Positions 41,440 to 52,070 of a stretch of 64,000 nucleotides of DNA are shown piece after piece. Source of the DNA: Terriglobus roseus (GTDB lineage: Bacteria; Acidobacteriota; Terriglobia; Terriglobales; Acidobacteriaceae); the NCBI RefSeq assembly GCF_900102185.1, contig NZ_LT629690.1, forward strand, positions 3,348,001 through 3,412,000, read 5' to 3'. The notes under the pieces are model-generated. The model was given only the letters and a program-made list of their open reading frames with translations. It did not search any database and had not been told where the DNA came from. Numbering within the stretch: the stretch's first letter is position 1; the number at the start of each line of letters is the position of its first letter. The position numbers and the translations under genes were made by a program.

Positions 41440-42075
41440 ATGGCCCTTACGGAAACTGCCCTTTCCCCCGCCGAAATCCTTTCTGAACGCCGCCGCATTG
41501 CTGCAGGCCTACGTCGCCAGGATCCGGACCTGCTGCAGGAATTGATTGACCGATACAAGCACCGCCTCATGCGTTACCTGTGCAGCCTGACTGGCCGAAC
41601 CGATTTGGCCGAAGACCTCTTCCAGGAAACATGGATTCGCGTGCTGGAACGTGGCCATCAATACGACGACCGAGGCGACTTTGACGCCTGGCTGTTTACC
41701 GTGGCCCGCAATCGCGCGCTGGATCATTTCCGCCGTCGCAGCACGGTTTCGCTGGACGAGATGATGCATCCAGACGATGAGGGTTCCACCGCGTTCGACC
41801 CGCCCGCGGCAGATCTTTCGCCGCTGGAGGCCTTTCGGCTGGCCGAGCAGTCCTGTTTACTGCACGCCACCATGGACCGATTGCAGCCAATCCACCGGGA
41901 AGTGTTGCAGATGCACTTCTATGAAGACCTGACGATGCGTGAAATTGCCGAAAAGACCGGTATTCACATGCCGACGGTGAAATCGCGGCTGTACCGGGCA
42001 ATTGGTTTCTTCGAGCAGTTTTTGCGGGAAGCGCTGACCGGTGGCGGTGCTCCCGTGACGATTGCATTGCACTAA
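41440..42075 (+). CDS. ECF-type sigma factor, without adjacent anti-sigma
   Basis: A 211-residue sigma-70 regulator. Region 2 is seen at about residues 22-90 (DRYKHRLMRYLCSLTGRTDLAEDLFQETWIRVL and DFDAWLFTVARNRALDHFRRR) and region 4 at about 140-200 (LQPIHREVLQMHFYEDLTMREIAEKTGI). No anti-sigma gene is adjacent. Downstream is serA. A perfect inverted repeat precedes it. Confidence 0.9.
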   Translation: MALTETALSPAEILSERRRIAAGLRRQDPDLLQELIDRYKHRLMRYLCSLTGRTDLAEDLFQETWIRVLERGHQYDDRGDFDAWLFTVARNRALDHFRRRSTVSLDEMMHPDDEGSTAFDPPAADLSPLEAFRLAEQSCLLHATMDRLQPIHREVLQMHFYEDLTMREIAEKTGIHMPTVKSRLYRAIGFFEQFLREALTGGGAPVTIALH

Positions 42076-42202
42076 ATGTGCGTCCTTCGGACAAGACGGA
42101 ACGGTTGGCTACAATAAAGGGGAACCTGTTTCATTCCGGACCGGTTGTTTTCGCCGCGTCCATGCACTGTTCCGTCCATCCAAGAAGGAAAATATCGCAG
42201 CG

Positions 42203-43795
42203 ATGAAGATCGTACTTGCCGAAAAGGTTTCGCCCGCCACCCTTGCCGTCTTCCAGCAGGAACCAAGCTGGAAGGTTGTCACCGCAGACAAGATCACCAA
42301 TTTGGAAGCTGAATTGGCCGATGCCGATGCGCTCGTCGTCCGTTCGGCCGTGCAGGTGACGGCAGAGTTGCTGGAGCATGCGCCGAAGCTGCGTGTGATT
42401 GGCCGCGCCGGTGTAGGCGTGGACAACATTGATGCGGACGCTGCCACCAAGCGCGGCATTGTGGTGATGAACACGCCGGGCGCAAACGCCGTGGCCGTCG
42501 CCGAGCTAACGCTGGGCCTGATGATCACCATGGCCCGCCAGATCCCCAAGGCAAACGCTGCGCTGCACAACGGCAAGTGGGAAAAGAAGTCGCTGCAGGG
42601 CACGGAACTGCGCGGCAAGACGCTGGGCATTGTGGGCCTGGGTCGCATTGGCCTGGAAGTGGCTCGCCGCGCACGTTCGTTCGGCATGGAGATCATCGGT
42701 TATGACCCGTTTGTTGCGCCGGTGATTGCGCGCGAGAACGGTGTGACGCTGGTCGACATTGACACCATCTTCAAGGGCAGCGACTACCTGACTCTGCATG
42801 TGGGTCTGACCCCGCAGACGGAAGGCCTGATCAACAAGCACTCCATCGCGATCATGAAGAAGGGCATCCGCATTGTGAACTGCGCACGCGGTGAACTGAT
42901 CATGGATGAGGCGCTGGCGGAGGGTCTGACGAACGGTACTGTGGGTGGCGCGGCACTGGACGTCTTCCGGCAGGAGCCGCTGAAGGAGTCGCCGTACTTC
43001 GGTATCGACAACATCATTCTTACGCCGCATCTGGGCGGATCGACCGACGAAGCACAGGAAGCCATCGGCATCCAGTTGGCTGAGCAGGTCAGCGCCTATC
43101 TGAAGGATGGTGTGGTGCAGAACGCAGTCAATGTACCGTCGCTATCGCGTGAAGAATACGTAGAAGTGGCGCCTTACATTGATCTGGCGCAGCGCCTGGG
43201 CACGTTCCTTGGTCTTGCCACACCGGGCAACCTAGAGAACATGGACATTGCTTATGCGGGTCGCATTGCCACCGGCAAGACCGATCTGATCCGCAACGCT
43301 GTCATCAGCGGTGTGCTGAGCGATTCTGACGTGAACAGCATCAACGCGACCGCTGTAGCGAATGAGCGCGGTATCCGTGTGCAGGAAGACAAGAAGGAGT
43401 TTGCCAGCGGTGGCGCGGGTTCTGTGCTGAAGCTGACGCTGCATTCGGCTGAGGGCGATGCGTCTGCGTCCGCAACGGTGCTGCATGGCAACGCTCCGCG
43501 TCTGCTGTCGCTGGATGGCATTGACATTGAAGCGCCGCTGACGGGCACGCTGCTGGTCTTCCGCAACCATGACGTGCCGGGTGTTATTGGCCGCATTGGT
43601 ACTGTGATTGGCGAACATGGCGTGAACATTGCCAACTTCGCACTGGGCCGCAGCGTTCGTTCGCAGCGTGTGCCACAGGGACAGGCCATGGCTGTGGTGC
43701 AGATTGAGGCTACGCCGGAGAAGGTGTCAGAGCTGATCCATGCACTGCGCAAGGTGGACGCTATTGCCAGCGTTCGCGCTGTCGAACTCTCGTAA
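42203..43795 (+). CDS. serA: D-3-phosphoglycerate dehydrogenase
   Basis: A 530-residue cytoplasmic enzyme for the first step of serine synthesis. The start at 42203 (MKIVLAEKVSP) fits the family; an upstream start would add 47 unconserved residues. The NAD motif GLGRIGLEVARRARSFGM is near residue 150, and the catalytic site residues lie in NCARGELIMDEAL and TPHLGGSTDEAQE. A C-terminal regulatory part with an ACT domain (about residues 455-530, LLVFRNHDVPGVIGRIG) indicates the long form. Confidence 0.96.
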   Translation: MKIVLAEKVSPATLAVFQQEPSWKVVTADKITNLEAELADADALVVRSAVQVTAELLEHAPKLRVIGRAGVGVDNIDADAATKRGIVVMNTPGANAVAVAELTLGLMITMARQIPKANAALHNGKWEKKSLQGTELRGKTLGIVGLGRIGLEVARRARSFGMEIIGYDPFVAPVIARENGVTLVDIDTIFKGSDYLTLHVGLTPQTEGLINKHSIAIMKKGIRIVNCARGELIMDEALAEGLTNGTVGGAALDVFRQEPLKESPYFGIDNIILTPHLGGSTDEAQEAIGIQLAEQVSAYLKDGVVQNAVNVPSLSREEYVEVAPYIDLAQRLGTFLGLATPGNLENMDIAYAGRIATGKTDLIRNAVISGVLSDSDVNSINATAVANERGIRVQEDKKEFASGGAGSVLKLTLHSAEGDASASATVLHGNAPRLLSLDGIDIEAPLTGTLLVFRNHDVPGVIGRIGTVIGEHGVNIANFALGRSVRSQRVPQGQAMAVVQIEATPEKVSELIHALRKVDAIASVRAVELS

Positions 43796-43819
43796 GGCAT
43801 TTCAGGAAAGGAGAAACCG

Positions 43820-44140
43820 ATGCCACTGTACGAATACCAATGCCAGAACTGCGGCCGCACGCTGGAAAAGCGGCAGAAGTTCTCTGATCCGGAATTAACG
43901 GAATGCCCGCACTGCGCGGGCAGATTGGAAAAGCTGTTGTCCGCACCCGCGGTGCAGTTCAAGGGCGGCGGCTGGTATGCCGACCTGTACTCGTCATCGA
44001 AGGGCGCGAAGAAATCCGGTGGAGATACAAGTGCTGCAGCAAGCAGCACCTCTTCGTCAGATTCTTCATCGTCGAGCAGCAGCCCTGCTTCCACTTCGAC
44101 GCCCAGCACCCCATCTACCAGCAGCAGCACGACGAAGTAA
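43820..44140 (+). CDS. FmdB-family zinc-ribbon protein
   Basis: A 106-residue protein starting PLYEYQCQNCGRTLEKRQKF, then CPHCAGRLEKLLSAPAVQFKGGGWYADLY, the FmdB/regulatory-protein signature with CxxC pairs. The last 45 residues are Ser/Thr-rich low complexity. Function is unknown, and the name comes from a regulatory protein. It is 24 bases after serA and may be cotranscribed. Confidence 0.86.
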   Translation: MPLYEYQCQNCGRTLEKRQKFSDPELTECPHCAGRLEKLLSAPAVQFKGGGWYADLYSSSKGAKKSGGDTSAAASSTSSSDSSSSSSSPASTSTPSTPSTSSSTTK

Positions 44141-44158
44141 TAAGCTGACAACGAAATA

Positions 44159-44190
44159 GAAGGCCGCAGGCAATGCCTGCGGCCTTCTTC
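44159..44190. terminator. terminator between FmdB-like and histone-like genes
   Basis: A 14-base perfect stem, GAAGGCCGCAGGCA / TGCCTGCGGCCTTC, around one base is followed by TTC. It separates two convergent genes. Confidence 0.7.
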
Positions 44191-44205
44191 ATTTCGAATC
44201 AAAGG

Positions 44206-44598
44206 CTACTTTTTCTTCGGTGCGGGCGGAACTTTCTTGCCTGCCTTGCGCGCTTCGCTGAGGCCGATGGCGATGGCCTGCTTGCGGCTGGTGACCTTCT
44301 TGCCACTACGACCGCTCTTCAGAGTTCCCTTCTTCATTTCGCGCATTTCTCGCTCCACCTGCTTACCGGCTGCGGGTGAATACTTGCGAGTGCTGCTCTT
44401 CTTCGCGGCCTTCTTTGCCGTTGTCTTCTTTGCAGAAGTTTTCTTTGCCGCCTTCTTCGCGGGGGCCTTCTTGCTTGCTGTCTTCTTTACCGTGGACTTC
44501 TTTGTTGCGGCCTTCTTCACGGATGATTTCTTTGCCGTGGTCTTCTTTGCGGGGGATTTCTTTGTTGCGGATTTCTTGCTTGCCTTTTTCGTTGCCAT
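44206..44598 (-). CDS. histone H1-like DNA-binding protein with DUF6496-like end
   Basis: A 130-residue very basic protein. Residues about 1-68 are Lys/Ala/Thr/Ser repeats (KKTTAKK-type), which resemble eukaryotic H1 tails. The C-terminal 60 residues (KYSPAAGKQVEREMREMKKG and RKQAIAIGLSEARKAGKKVP) match the DUF6496-like domain. Presumably it binds DNA and acts in nucleoid organisation; this is inference from composition. Strong codon repetition is expected from the low-complexity part. Confidence 0.82.
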   Translation of the reverse strand: MATKKASKKSATKKSPAKKTTAKKSSVKKAATKKSTVKKTASKKAPAKKAAKKTSAKKTTAKKAAKKSSTRKYSPAAGKQVEREMREMKKGTLKSGRSGKKVTSRKQAIAIGLSEARKAGKKVPPAPKKK

Positions 44599-44651
44599 AA
44601 CTACTTCTCCCTGACTGCGGTACTACATTCGGTGCGGGTGACTTTGTTGCG

Positions 44652-46121
44652 TCATTGTTTGGCGCTGCGCCTTCTGCGCAGTACCCAGAAAACGAACCCC
44701 GTTGCAGCGACGATGCCGAGGATCGTCATCTGTTCGCCGGTAAGCACCACGCGGCGAGAAAGCGTTCCGTTCTGCCATGCTTCGTAGCTTCGCTGTACGT
44801 CGTCACGCAGACCGGGTACGGTGACCGAAGCATAGTTTGTCGTCGGAAGCGATCCGAAGATGCGCGCTGGATCCGGTGGTGCACCACTGGTGTCTTTGGG
44901 CACGGCCTCCATCAGCTTTGTGATTTCTCCGTCGGGTTGATCTCGGAATAACTCAGTCTGTGCGGTGCTGGGAAAGAGCGTGGTCTTCCCTGTCATCTTG
45001 AATTCGATCGCGTTCACGACGTCCTGACAGACGCCCAGTGTGTAATAGCCGCCGAAGGGTAACTGCGCATGCGCTGCGTGCAGATACGCGTAGGCACGCA
45101 GCATGTTGCCTGTCAGTCGAGTTACTTCAACTGCATCTGCGTCGCGATACTCATGCGCGTGACGGCCCATCACCCACGGTTGATTCTGTTCGTCGTTGGT
45201 ACGGAATTCCGCGCGGCCGTCGATACCGAAGTAGAACGCGACGTTCGCATTGATCTTCGGTCCGCTGATTAGCCATTCGTATTCGGCATGCGCAACAGGG
45301 ATCAGCAAGCGGCGCTTTGGTTGCCACCAGTGGTCGCGCGGGACCAGCAAGAGGCTGTCAAGGAAGAACGGCATCTCGACATCTTTGCCGTTGTAATGAA
45401 AGTGGCCGAAGTTTGCGAAGTAACGCGCGTCCGCCACGGTCACGGTATGGCCTGTGGCCACGAGCGCCTGCACTAATTCCTGCGGCGTGTGCGCGGTGTG
45501 CTGGTCCAGCGTGACGGTGAAGTTCGACGTATCGCGATAGCCATTCAGCGACAGCCGATTCATCACCTCTGCCAGACGTGCGCTTTCACTGTGCAGTGGC
45601 GCAATCTTGGGATCGGGACCGTCGCCGTGTGTTACGCCTCCAAGTAGCGGTGTAACGTCCGCCTGAAATTCCGGACGGTCGCTGGGAACATCCAGCGACT
45701 CTGTCTGCGACTGCGTCAGGTTGTATGGACCGATGTTCACGCCGGCGGCAACGTCATAGGGCTGGTTGTCTGTTTTGACCAGACGGCTGCCGATGTCTAC
45801 CGTCTGCGTGACGTGATGAATCGTCCATCCCGGAAAACGATCCAGGCCGGTCCAGTCTTTGCCCAGGATCATCTCTCGCAGCGTGTCGAAGAGCTTCGGC
45901 GTTAGATATGCGCCGTTCTTACCGCCCTTGTTCAGATAACCCAGAAGTTGTTCTGTGAAGCCCGGCTGCGCCGAAAGCTCGCTCATCATCTGCGAAAGCG
46001 CAACGGTGTTTGGCGGCAACGCAGCCTGATCGTTGGCGATGCTCCGCGCAACATCCGCCTTAGTTGCACATCCGGCGAGAAGCAAGAGAGTGGAGAGTCG
46101 TAGAACGTCCCATGCGCGCAT
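44652..46121 (-). CDS. large predicted lipoprotein of unknown function
   Basis: A 489-residue protein. The start at 46121 gives MRAWDVLRLSTLLLLAGC, with a lipobox Cys near residue 18, so it should be an outer- or inner-leaflet lipoprotein. The body has no domain I recognise. The C-terminus has one helix (about residues 460-482, MTILGIVAATGFVFWVL) followed by a short basic tail. Both a lipid anchor and a C-terminal helix in one protein is unusual. It follows gatB by 116 bases on the same strand. Confidence 0.65.
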   Translation of the reverse strand: MRAWDVLRLSTLLLLAGCATKADVARSIANDQAALPPNTVALSQMMSELSAQPGFTEQLLGYLNKGGKNGAYLTPKLFDTLREMILGKDWTGLDRFPGWTIHHVTQTVDIGSRLVKTDNQPYDVAAGVNIGPYNLTQSQTESLDVPSDRPEFQADVTPLLGGVTHGDGPDPKIAPLHSESARLAEVMNRLSLNGYRDTSNFTVTLDQHTAHTPQELVQALVATGHTVTVADARYFANFGHFHYNGKDVEMPFFLDSLLLVPRDHWWQPKRRLLIPVAHAEYEWLISGPKINANVAFYFGIDGRAEFRTNDEQNQPWVMGRHAHEYRDADAVEVTRLTGNMLRAYAYLHAAHAQLPFGGYYTLGVCQDVVNAIEFKMTGKTTLFPSTAQTELFRDQPDGEITKLMEAVPKDTSGAPPDPARIFGSLPTTNYASVTVPGLRDDVQRSYEAWQNGTLSRRVVLTGEQMTILGIVAATGFVFWVLRRRRSAKQ

Positions 46122-46237
46122 GCAACTAATACGATGCACCTTCGCATCGTGAAGGCGATATAGGCACGCACCAGAAAATGCAATGGGCAGAGTCATCTCT
46201 GCCCGTTGCACTGTTTCGTTCTTATGGATCTGGATCG

Positions 46238-47719
<1,482 letters not shown>

Positions 47720-47896
47720 ATCTATCTTTCATTCTAGCGAAGGCGAGCGGCGGACCATTTTGGGAATCCCAGAATCCTGCGACATCCGACTGCTTGCGCG
47801 TTGGCGCGGTGTGGCGTATTACTCCTGTATCCCGATTTCCCTGATTGACCCTGCCGTACGATTTCGTCCGGTAGGTAGTTTGAGGTACTTGCTCCC

Positions 47897-49891
47897 ATGT
47901 CGCCCGTTGCCCTGCCTGGCAGCCTGCTTCGCGCCGTCGCCGCATCCTGGGTGATGGCAGCATGCTGTATTCCTGCGTTTGCCAAAGATCAGGTCCCGGA
48001 CTGGGTGAAAACCGCAGCCCAGACCTCCACCGATAAGGTTTCGAAAGAAGCCGACGCCGCTGTCCTGCTGCAGGAAGTCACGTATTCCGTTGCGCCGAAT
48101 GGCTTGCTCGTGGAGCATGTGCGCCGCGTGGTGAAGATTCTGCGTCCGCAGGGACGCAAGCAGACTGAGATGTACGCGTACTATCGCAGTTCGCGAGACA
48201 AGCTGAACTATCTACACATCTGGAGCATCGGTCCCGACGGCAAGGAATACGCTCCGAAAGACAAGGAGCAGACCGATCTTGCCACTGACGGCGGATTTGA
48301 GCTGTACAGCGATTCCCGCGTCCGCGGTTTGACGCCACCCGCCATGGATGTGGGCGCAATTGCCGCCATGGAATATGAACGGCAGGAACAGCCCTACGAA
48401 AACGACATTATCTGGATTCCGGGAGAGGACATCCCCGTTTTGCGGGAGCGGATGACCTTGAATCTGCCAGACGGTTACACCTACAAAGCGACATGGAAAG
48501 GCAAAGCGAAGGCGCAGCCTGTCGATGCCGAACATGGAAAGACGTTGTGGGAGGTGGTGAACCAGCAATCGTTGGTGACGCATGACCGTGTGCCACTATC
48601 CCCCAATCAAATTACGGTGGCGCCGCGTCTGGACATCTTCTACCAAGGTCCGGTCACGACTCCGTATGGGGCGATGACTGGCGATTGGAAGAGCATTGGC
48701 GAATGGTACGAACGGCTCGCCAAGGATCGCAACAAACCCGATCCAGCGATTACTGCGAAAGCCCAGGAGTTAGTCGCTGGAAAGACTGACTTCCGCGATC
48801 GCGTAGCAGCAGTATCGAATTTCGTACAAGGCGACGTTCGTTACGTGGCCATTGAAATTGGTGTAGGTGGCCACCAGCCACACGCGGCAGCGGACATCTT
48901 CCGCGCACGTTATGGCGATTGCAAGGACAAAGCCACACTGCTAAGCGCGATGCTGGATGCAGTTGGCGTGCGCTCGACGTGGGTGATGGTGGATACGCAT
49001 CGCGGCATGATCAACGCGGAAGCGCCATCTCTGATTGGCAACCACATGATTGCTGCCATTGAATTGCCCGCGAACTACACGCCGAAAGAGATGTACAGCG
49101 TGGTCACGGCGAAGAGCGGCAAGCGCTTCCTGATCTTCGATCCCACATGGGAGAAGACACCTTTCGGCCAGCTTGAACATGAGTTGCAAGGCAGCGATGC
49201 GTTGTTGGTTGATGGAGCAGACAGCCAGGCTATCCGACTGCCAATACTGAAGCCTGAGCAGAACCATGTTCAGCGCAAAGCCAGTTTCCAACTCGCGGCG
49301 GATGGCACGCTTTCTGGAACCGTCACGCAGGAAGAAGGCGGCGACATTGCTCGTACCCTGCGTGCACTCTCACTGAATGATGAGAAAACGCAGCAGCAAG
49401 CGCTGGATCGCTCGCTGGCCAGAGATCTTCGAGCTTTCCACGTGGAGGGCATGAAGATGGAGAACACCGCGGCGCTGGATCGCAACCTGGAGCTTCAATA
49501 CACGATCAAGGCAGATCACTTCGCAGAACCTGTGGGCAATCTTTTCGCGATCCGTCCACGTGTGTTGGGAACAGAATCGATGAGGGTGGACGAGAAACCA
49601 CGCATCCTTCCCATTGATCTTGGTGAAACGCGCCTTATCCATGATGACTTCACGATTGCTTTGCCAACAGGCTTCTCTGTGGATGAACTGCCTGCACCGG
49701 TGCATCTTGATCTTGGCTTCGCAGCCTACACCAGCGAGAGCAAGGTGGTGGACCATGCGATTCATTACAGCCGCACCTACACCGTGCGTGAAGTAAGCCT
49801 GCCCGCCGAACGTTATGCGGATGTGAAGAAGCTGGCCCGTACCATTGACGCCGATGAACAGAGTAGCGCGGTATTGAAGCGCGCAAATTAG
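47897..49891 (+). CDS. exported DUF3857/transglutaminase-like protein, catalytic triad intact
   Basis: A 664-residue exported protein with a signal peptide (residues 1-30). The first half is the DUF3857 beta domain. The transglutaminase-like core has the triad Cys342 (YGDCKDK), His383 (NHMIAAIEL) and Asp415 (LIFDPTW), so it is likely an active thiol enzyme or peptidase. The C-terminus is a beta domain. It is 33 bases before a paralogue that lacks the triad. Confidence 0.85.
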   Translation: MSPVALPGSLLRAVAASWVMAACCIPAFAKDQVPDWVKTAAQTSTDKVSKEADAAVLLQEVTYSVAPNGLLVEHVRRVVKILRPQGRKQTEMYAYYRSSRDKLNYLHIWSIGPDGKEYAPKDKEQTDLATDGGFELYSDSRVRGLTPPAMDVGAIAAMEYERQEQPYENDIIWIPGEDIPVLRERMTLNLPDGYTYKATWKGKAKAQPVDAEHGKTLWEVVNQQSLVTHDRVPLSPNQITVAPRLDIFYQGPVTTPYGAMTGDWKSIGEWYERLAKDRNKPDPAITAKAQELVAGKTDFRDRVAAVSNFVQGDVRYVAIEIGVGGHQPHAAADIFRARYGDCKDKATLLSAMLDAVGVRSTWVMVDTHRGMINAEAPSLIGNHMIAAIELPANYTPKEMYSVVTAKSGKRFLIFDPTWEKTPFGQLEHELQGSDALLVDGADSQAIRLPILKPEQNHVQRKASFQLAADGTLSGTVTQEEGGDIARTLRALSLNDEKTQQQALDRSLARDLRAFHVEGMKMENTAALDRNLELQYTIKADHFAEPVGNLFAIRPRVLGTESMRVDEKPRILPIDLGETRLIHDDFTIALPTGFSVDELPAPVHLDLGFAAYTSESKVVDHAIHYSRTYTVREVSLPAERYADVKKLARTIDADEQSSAVLKRAN

Positions 49892-49924
49892 TTTCCAAGT
49901 ACGACCACTTTAGGAGTTCGAGTG

Positions 49925-51937
49925 ATGAAGTTCCGCCTTATCGCAGCCGCAACATTAGCTCTTGCGATCACACCGCTAATCCATGCACAGCAATGGACCG
50001 CGCCCACGCCGGAAGAGTTGAAGATGACTTCCTTCCCGGAAGTTCCGGGCGCCGATGCCATTGTGTTGAACAAGGAAGAGATCGACGACGATGACATGCA
50101 TGTGCAGTACCACTACATGCGCATCAAGGTGCTGACAGAAAAGGGCCTGAAGTACGCAGATATTGAAGTGGACTTCAATAAAAAAACAGATCTGTCCGGT
50201 TACACCATTGGCGAATTCTTTGCGCGCACCGTGCAGCCAGACGGGACCATTGTTCCCTTTACTGGAAAGGGCATGGACAAGGTGTTGGAAAAGGACGCGA
50301 TCAATAACTACACACGGCGCGCTTATACGCTACCAGCCGCCAAAGTAGGCAGCATCCTGGAATATCGCTATACCATCCGCCGCGACGACCATTGGTTCGC
50401 ACCGGCACGATGGACCATGCAGGGCGACCTCTACATTAAGAATGAGCATTTCCTATGGAAGCCCACGGATAAGGAACTGGTAGGCACTACACGCGGTGGC
50501 CGCGAGCACGTTTCGCAGCGCCTGACCTGGGCAAAGTCGCTTCCGGCTGGCGTGGATGTGGTCCAGCACAAAACGCCCACGGGTCGTGTTCAGATGGAGG
50601 CCACTGTATCCGACGTAATGCCATTCGCGAACGAGCAGTACATGCCTCCTATCTACTCCTCGCGTTACCACGTGTTCTTTTACTACACGCCTTATTACAA
50701 CGGTAAAGATTACTGGGATACAGAGATCAAGTACTGGAACTCTGACACGAACAAGTTCACCGGAAATAACGGCACCGTTTCTTCTGTTGCGCATGATGTA
50801 ACAACAGGCGCAACCACCGATGAAGAGAAGGCACGACTGCTCTACAGGTACGTAATGACCCTGGAGAATACGGACTACACGCGTGCGCGTTCGTCACAGG
50901 AAGAGAAGAAAGAGATTAAGTCCGCCGAAGATGTTTTGAAGCGCAAACATGGCTCCGCGAACCAGATTGCGATGACATACGTTGCACTGGCTCGTGCCGC
51001 TGGCTTGAAAGCAGATTCCATGCTCGTTGCCGACCGCTCTTACCTCATCCTGGATGTAACTTGGCAGGACATCTCGCAGCTTACGGATACGATTGCGGTC
51101 GTTAACTATGGTGGCCAGGATCATTACCTTGACCCGGGCAGCCGTTACAACTCCTTTGGCCATCTGGAATGGGACCACACCATTTCTGGTGGAATCCGTC
51201 AGGACAACAAAAATGCGGCGCAAGAGTTTTCAATGACTCCCGGTGAACCTTATAAGTACTCACACACTTCGCGCGTTGGCGATTTGAACATTGCTGACGA
51301 TGGTCATATGACCGGGAAAGTGATTTTGACTTTTGAGGGAAGCCCGGCACTTCGCTGGCGCCACGTTGCATTAAAAAATGATGATGCGGAACTGAAAGAC
51401 CAATTGAAGAAAGAGATCGAATCACTGCTGCCGGGTGGATCGGAAGTCAGCGTTGCGTCCATCACAAACCTGGACAACGGCGAACTTCCACTAAAGGTGG
51501 AAGCTAATGTCAGTGGACGAATCGGCAACAGTGTTGGTTCGCGAGTGATGCTGCCCAGCGTTCTGTTTGAGAACAACAGCAATCCACGTTTCCCGCACGA
51601 AAAGCGTGATCTGGGTGTCTATTTTCCGTACTCGGAAATCAGTCAAGATGCGGTGCGCTACACGCTGCCCGCGAACTGGACGGTGGACTCTGCTCCTGTA
51701 AATCAGGGGACAACGTATGAAAAGCTGGCAGCTTACTCGCTCACCTCGCAGCAGAAAGCAAACACCATCACTCTGCGGCGCGACTTCATCATGGGCGATA
51801 TCTATTTCCCGAACGATAAGTACAAGGATCTGCGCACGTTCTATAGCGACTTTGAAGCGAAAGACCACAGCAATGTCGTAATCAAACGGAGCCCTGCAAC
51901 GGCTTCAACAGGGGCAGCTCCCGCAGGCGCACAATAA
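49925..51937 (+). CDS. exported DUF3857/transglutaminase-like protein, inactive triad
   Basis: A 670-residue paralogue of the preceding protein. The start at 49925 has a TAGGAG ribosome site (GTG 49922 is alternative). A signal peptide covers residues 1-20. In the transglutaminase-like core the Cys position reads Ala345 (HGSANQIA), the His position is lost (near residue 388, reads DTIAVV), and only the Asp is kept (Asp403, YLDPGSRY). It should therefore not be a thiol enzyme. It may be a structural or regulatory partner of the active paralogue. Confidence 0.82.
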   Translation: MKFRLIAAATLALAITPLIHAQQWTAPTPEELKMTSFPEVPGADAIVLNKEEIDDDDMHVQYHYMRIKVLTEKGLKYADIEVDFNKKTDLSGYTIGEFFARTVQPDGTIVPFTGKGMDKVLEKDAINNYTRRAYTLPAAKVGSILEYRYTIRRDDHWFAPARWTMQGDLYIKNEHFLWKPTDKELVGTTRGGREHVSQRLTWAKSLPAGVDVVQHKTPTGRVQMEATVSDVMPFANEQYMPPIYSSRYHVFFYYTPYYNGKDYWDTEIKYWNSDTNKFTGNNGTVSSVAHDVTTGATTDEEKARLLYRYVMTLENTDYTRARSSQEEKKEIKSAEDVLKRKHGSANQIAMTYVALARAAGLKADSMLVADRSYLILDVTWQDISQLTDTIAVVNYGGQDHYLDPGSRYNSFGHLEWDHTISGGIRQDNKNAAQEFSMTPGEPYKYSHTSRVGDLNIADDGHMTGKVILTFEGSPALRWRHVALKNDDAELKDQLKKEIESLLPGGSEVSVASITNLDNGELPLKVEANVSGRIGNSVGSRVMLPSVLFENNSNPRFPHEKRDLGVYFPYSEISQDAVRYTLPANWTVDSAPVNQGTTYEKLAAYSLTSQQKANTITLRRDFIMGDIYFPNDKYKDLRTFYSDFEAKDHSNVVIKRSPATASTGAAPAGAQ

Positions 51938-51950
51938 TCATCCTTCCAAT

Positions 51951-51990
51951 AAATAAGAGAGGCGCTCTTTCGGGAGCGCCTCTCTTATTT
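51951..51990. terminator. terminator downstream of DUF3857 pair
   Basis: A 17-bp perfect stem, AAATAAGAGAGGCGCTC / GAGCGCCTCTCTTATTT, around TTTCGG. It is strong and in the right place after the plus-strand gene ending at 51937. Confidence 0.75.
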
Positions 51991-52070
51991 ATGTGCATCG
52001 TGCTGGCAGCGGCTCCACGGCACGATCTGACACCACTTTTCGAACCGCGGAAGACTACACTGGAAAGGCA

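Noticed and set aside
44400-44598. Tandem DNA repetition that at first looks like a repeat array.
   Set aside because: The repetition comes from the Lys/Ala codons of the histone-like protein, with no CRISPR spacers.
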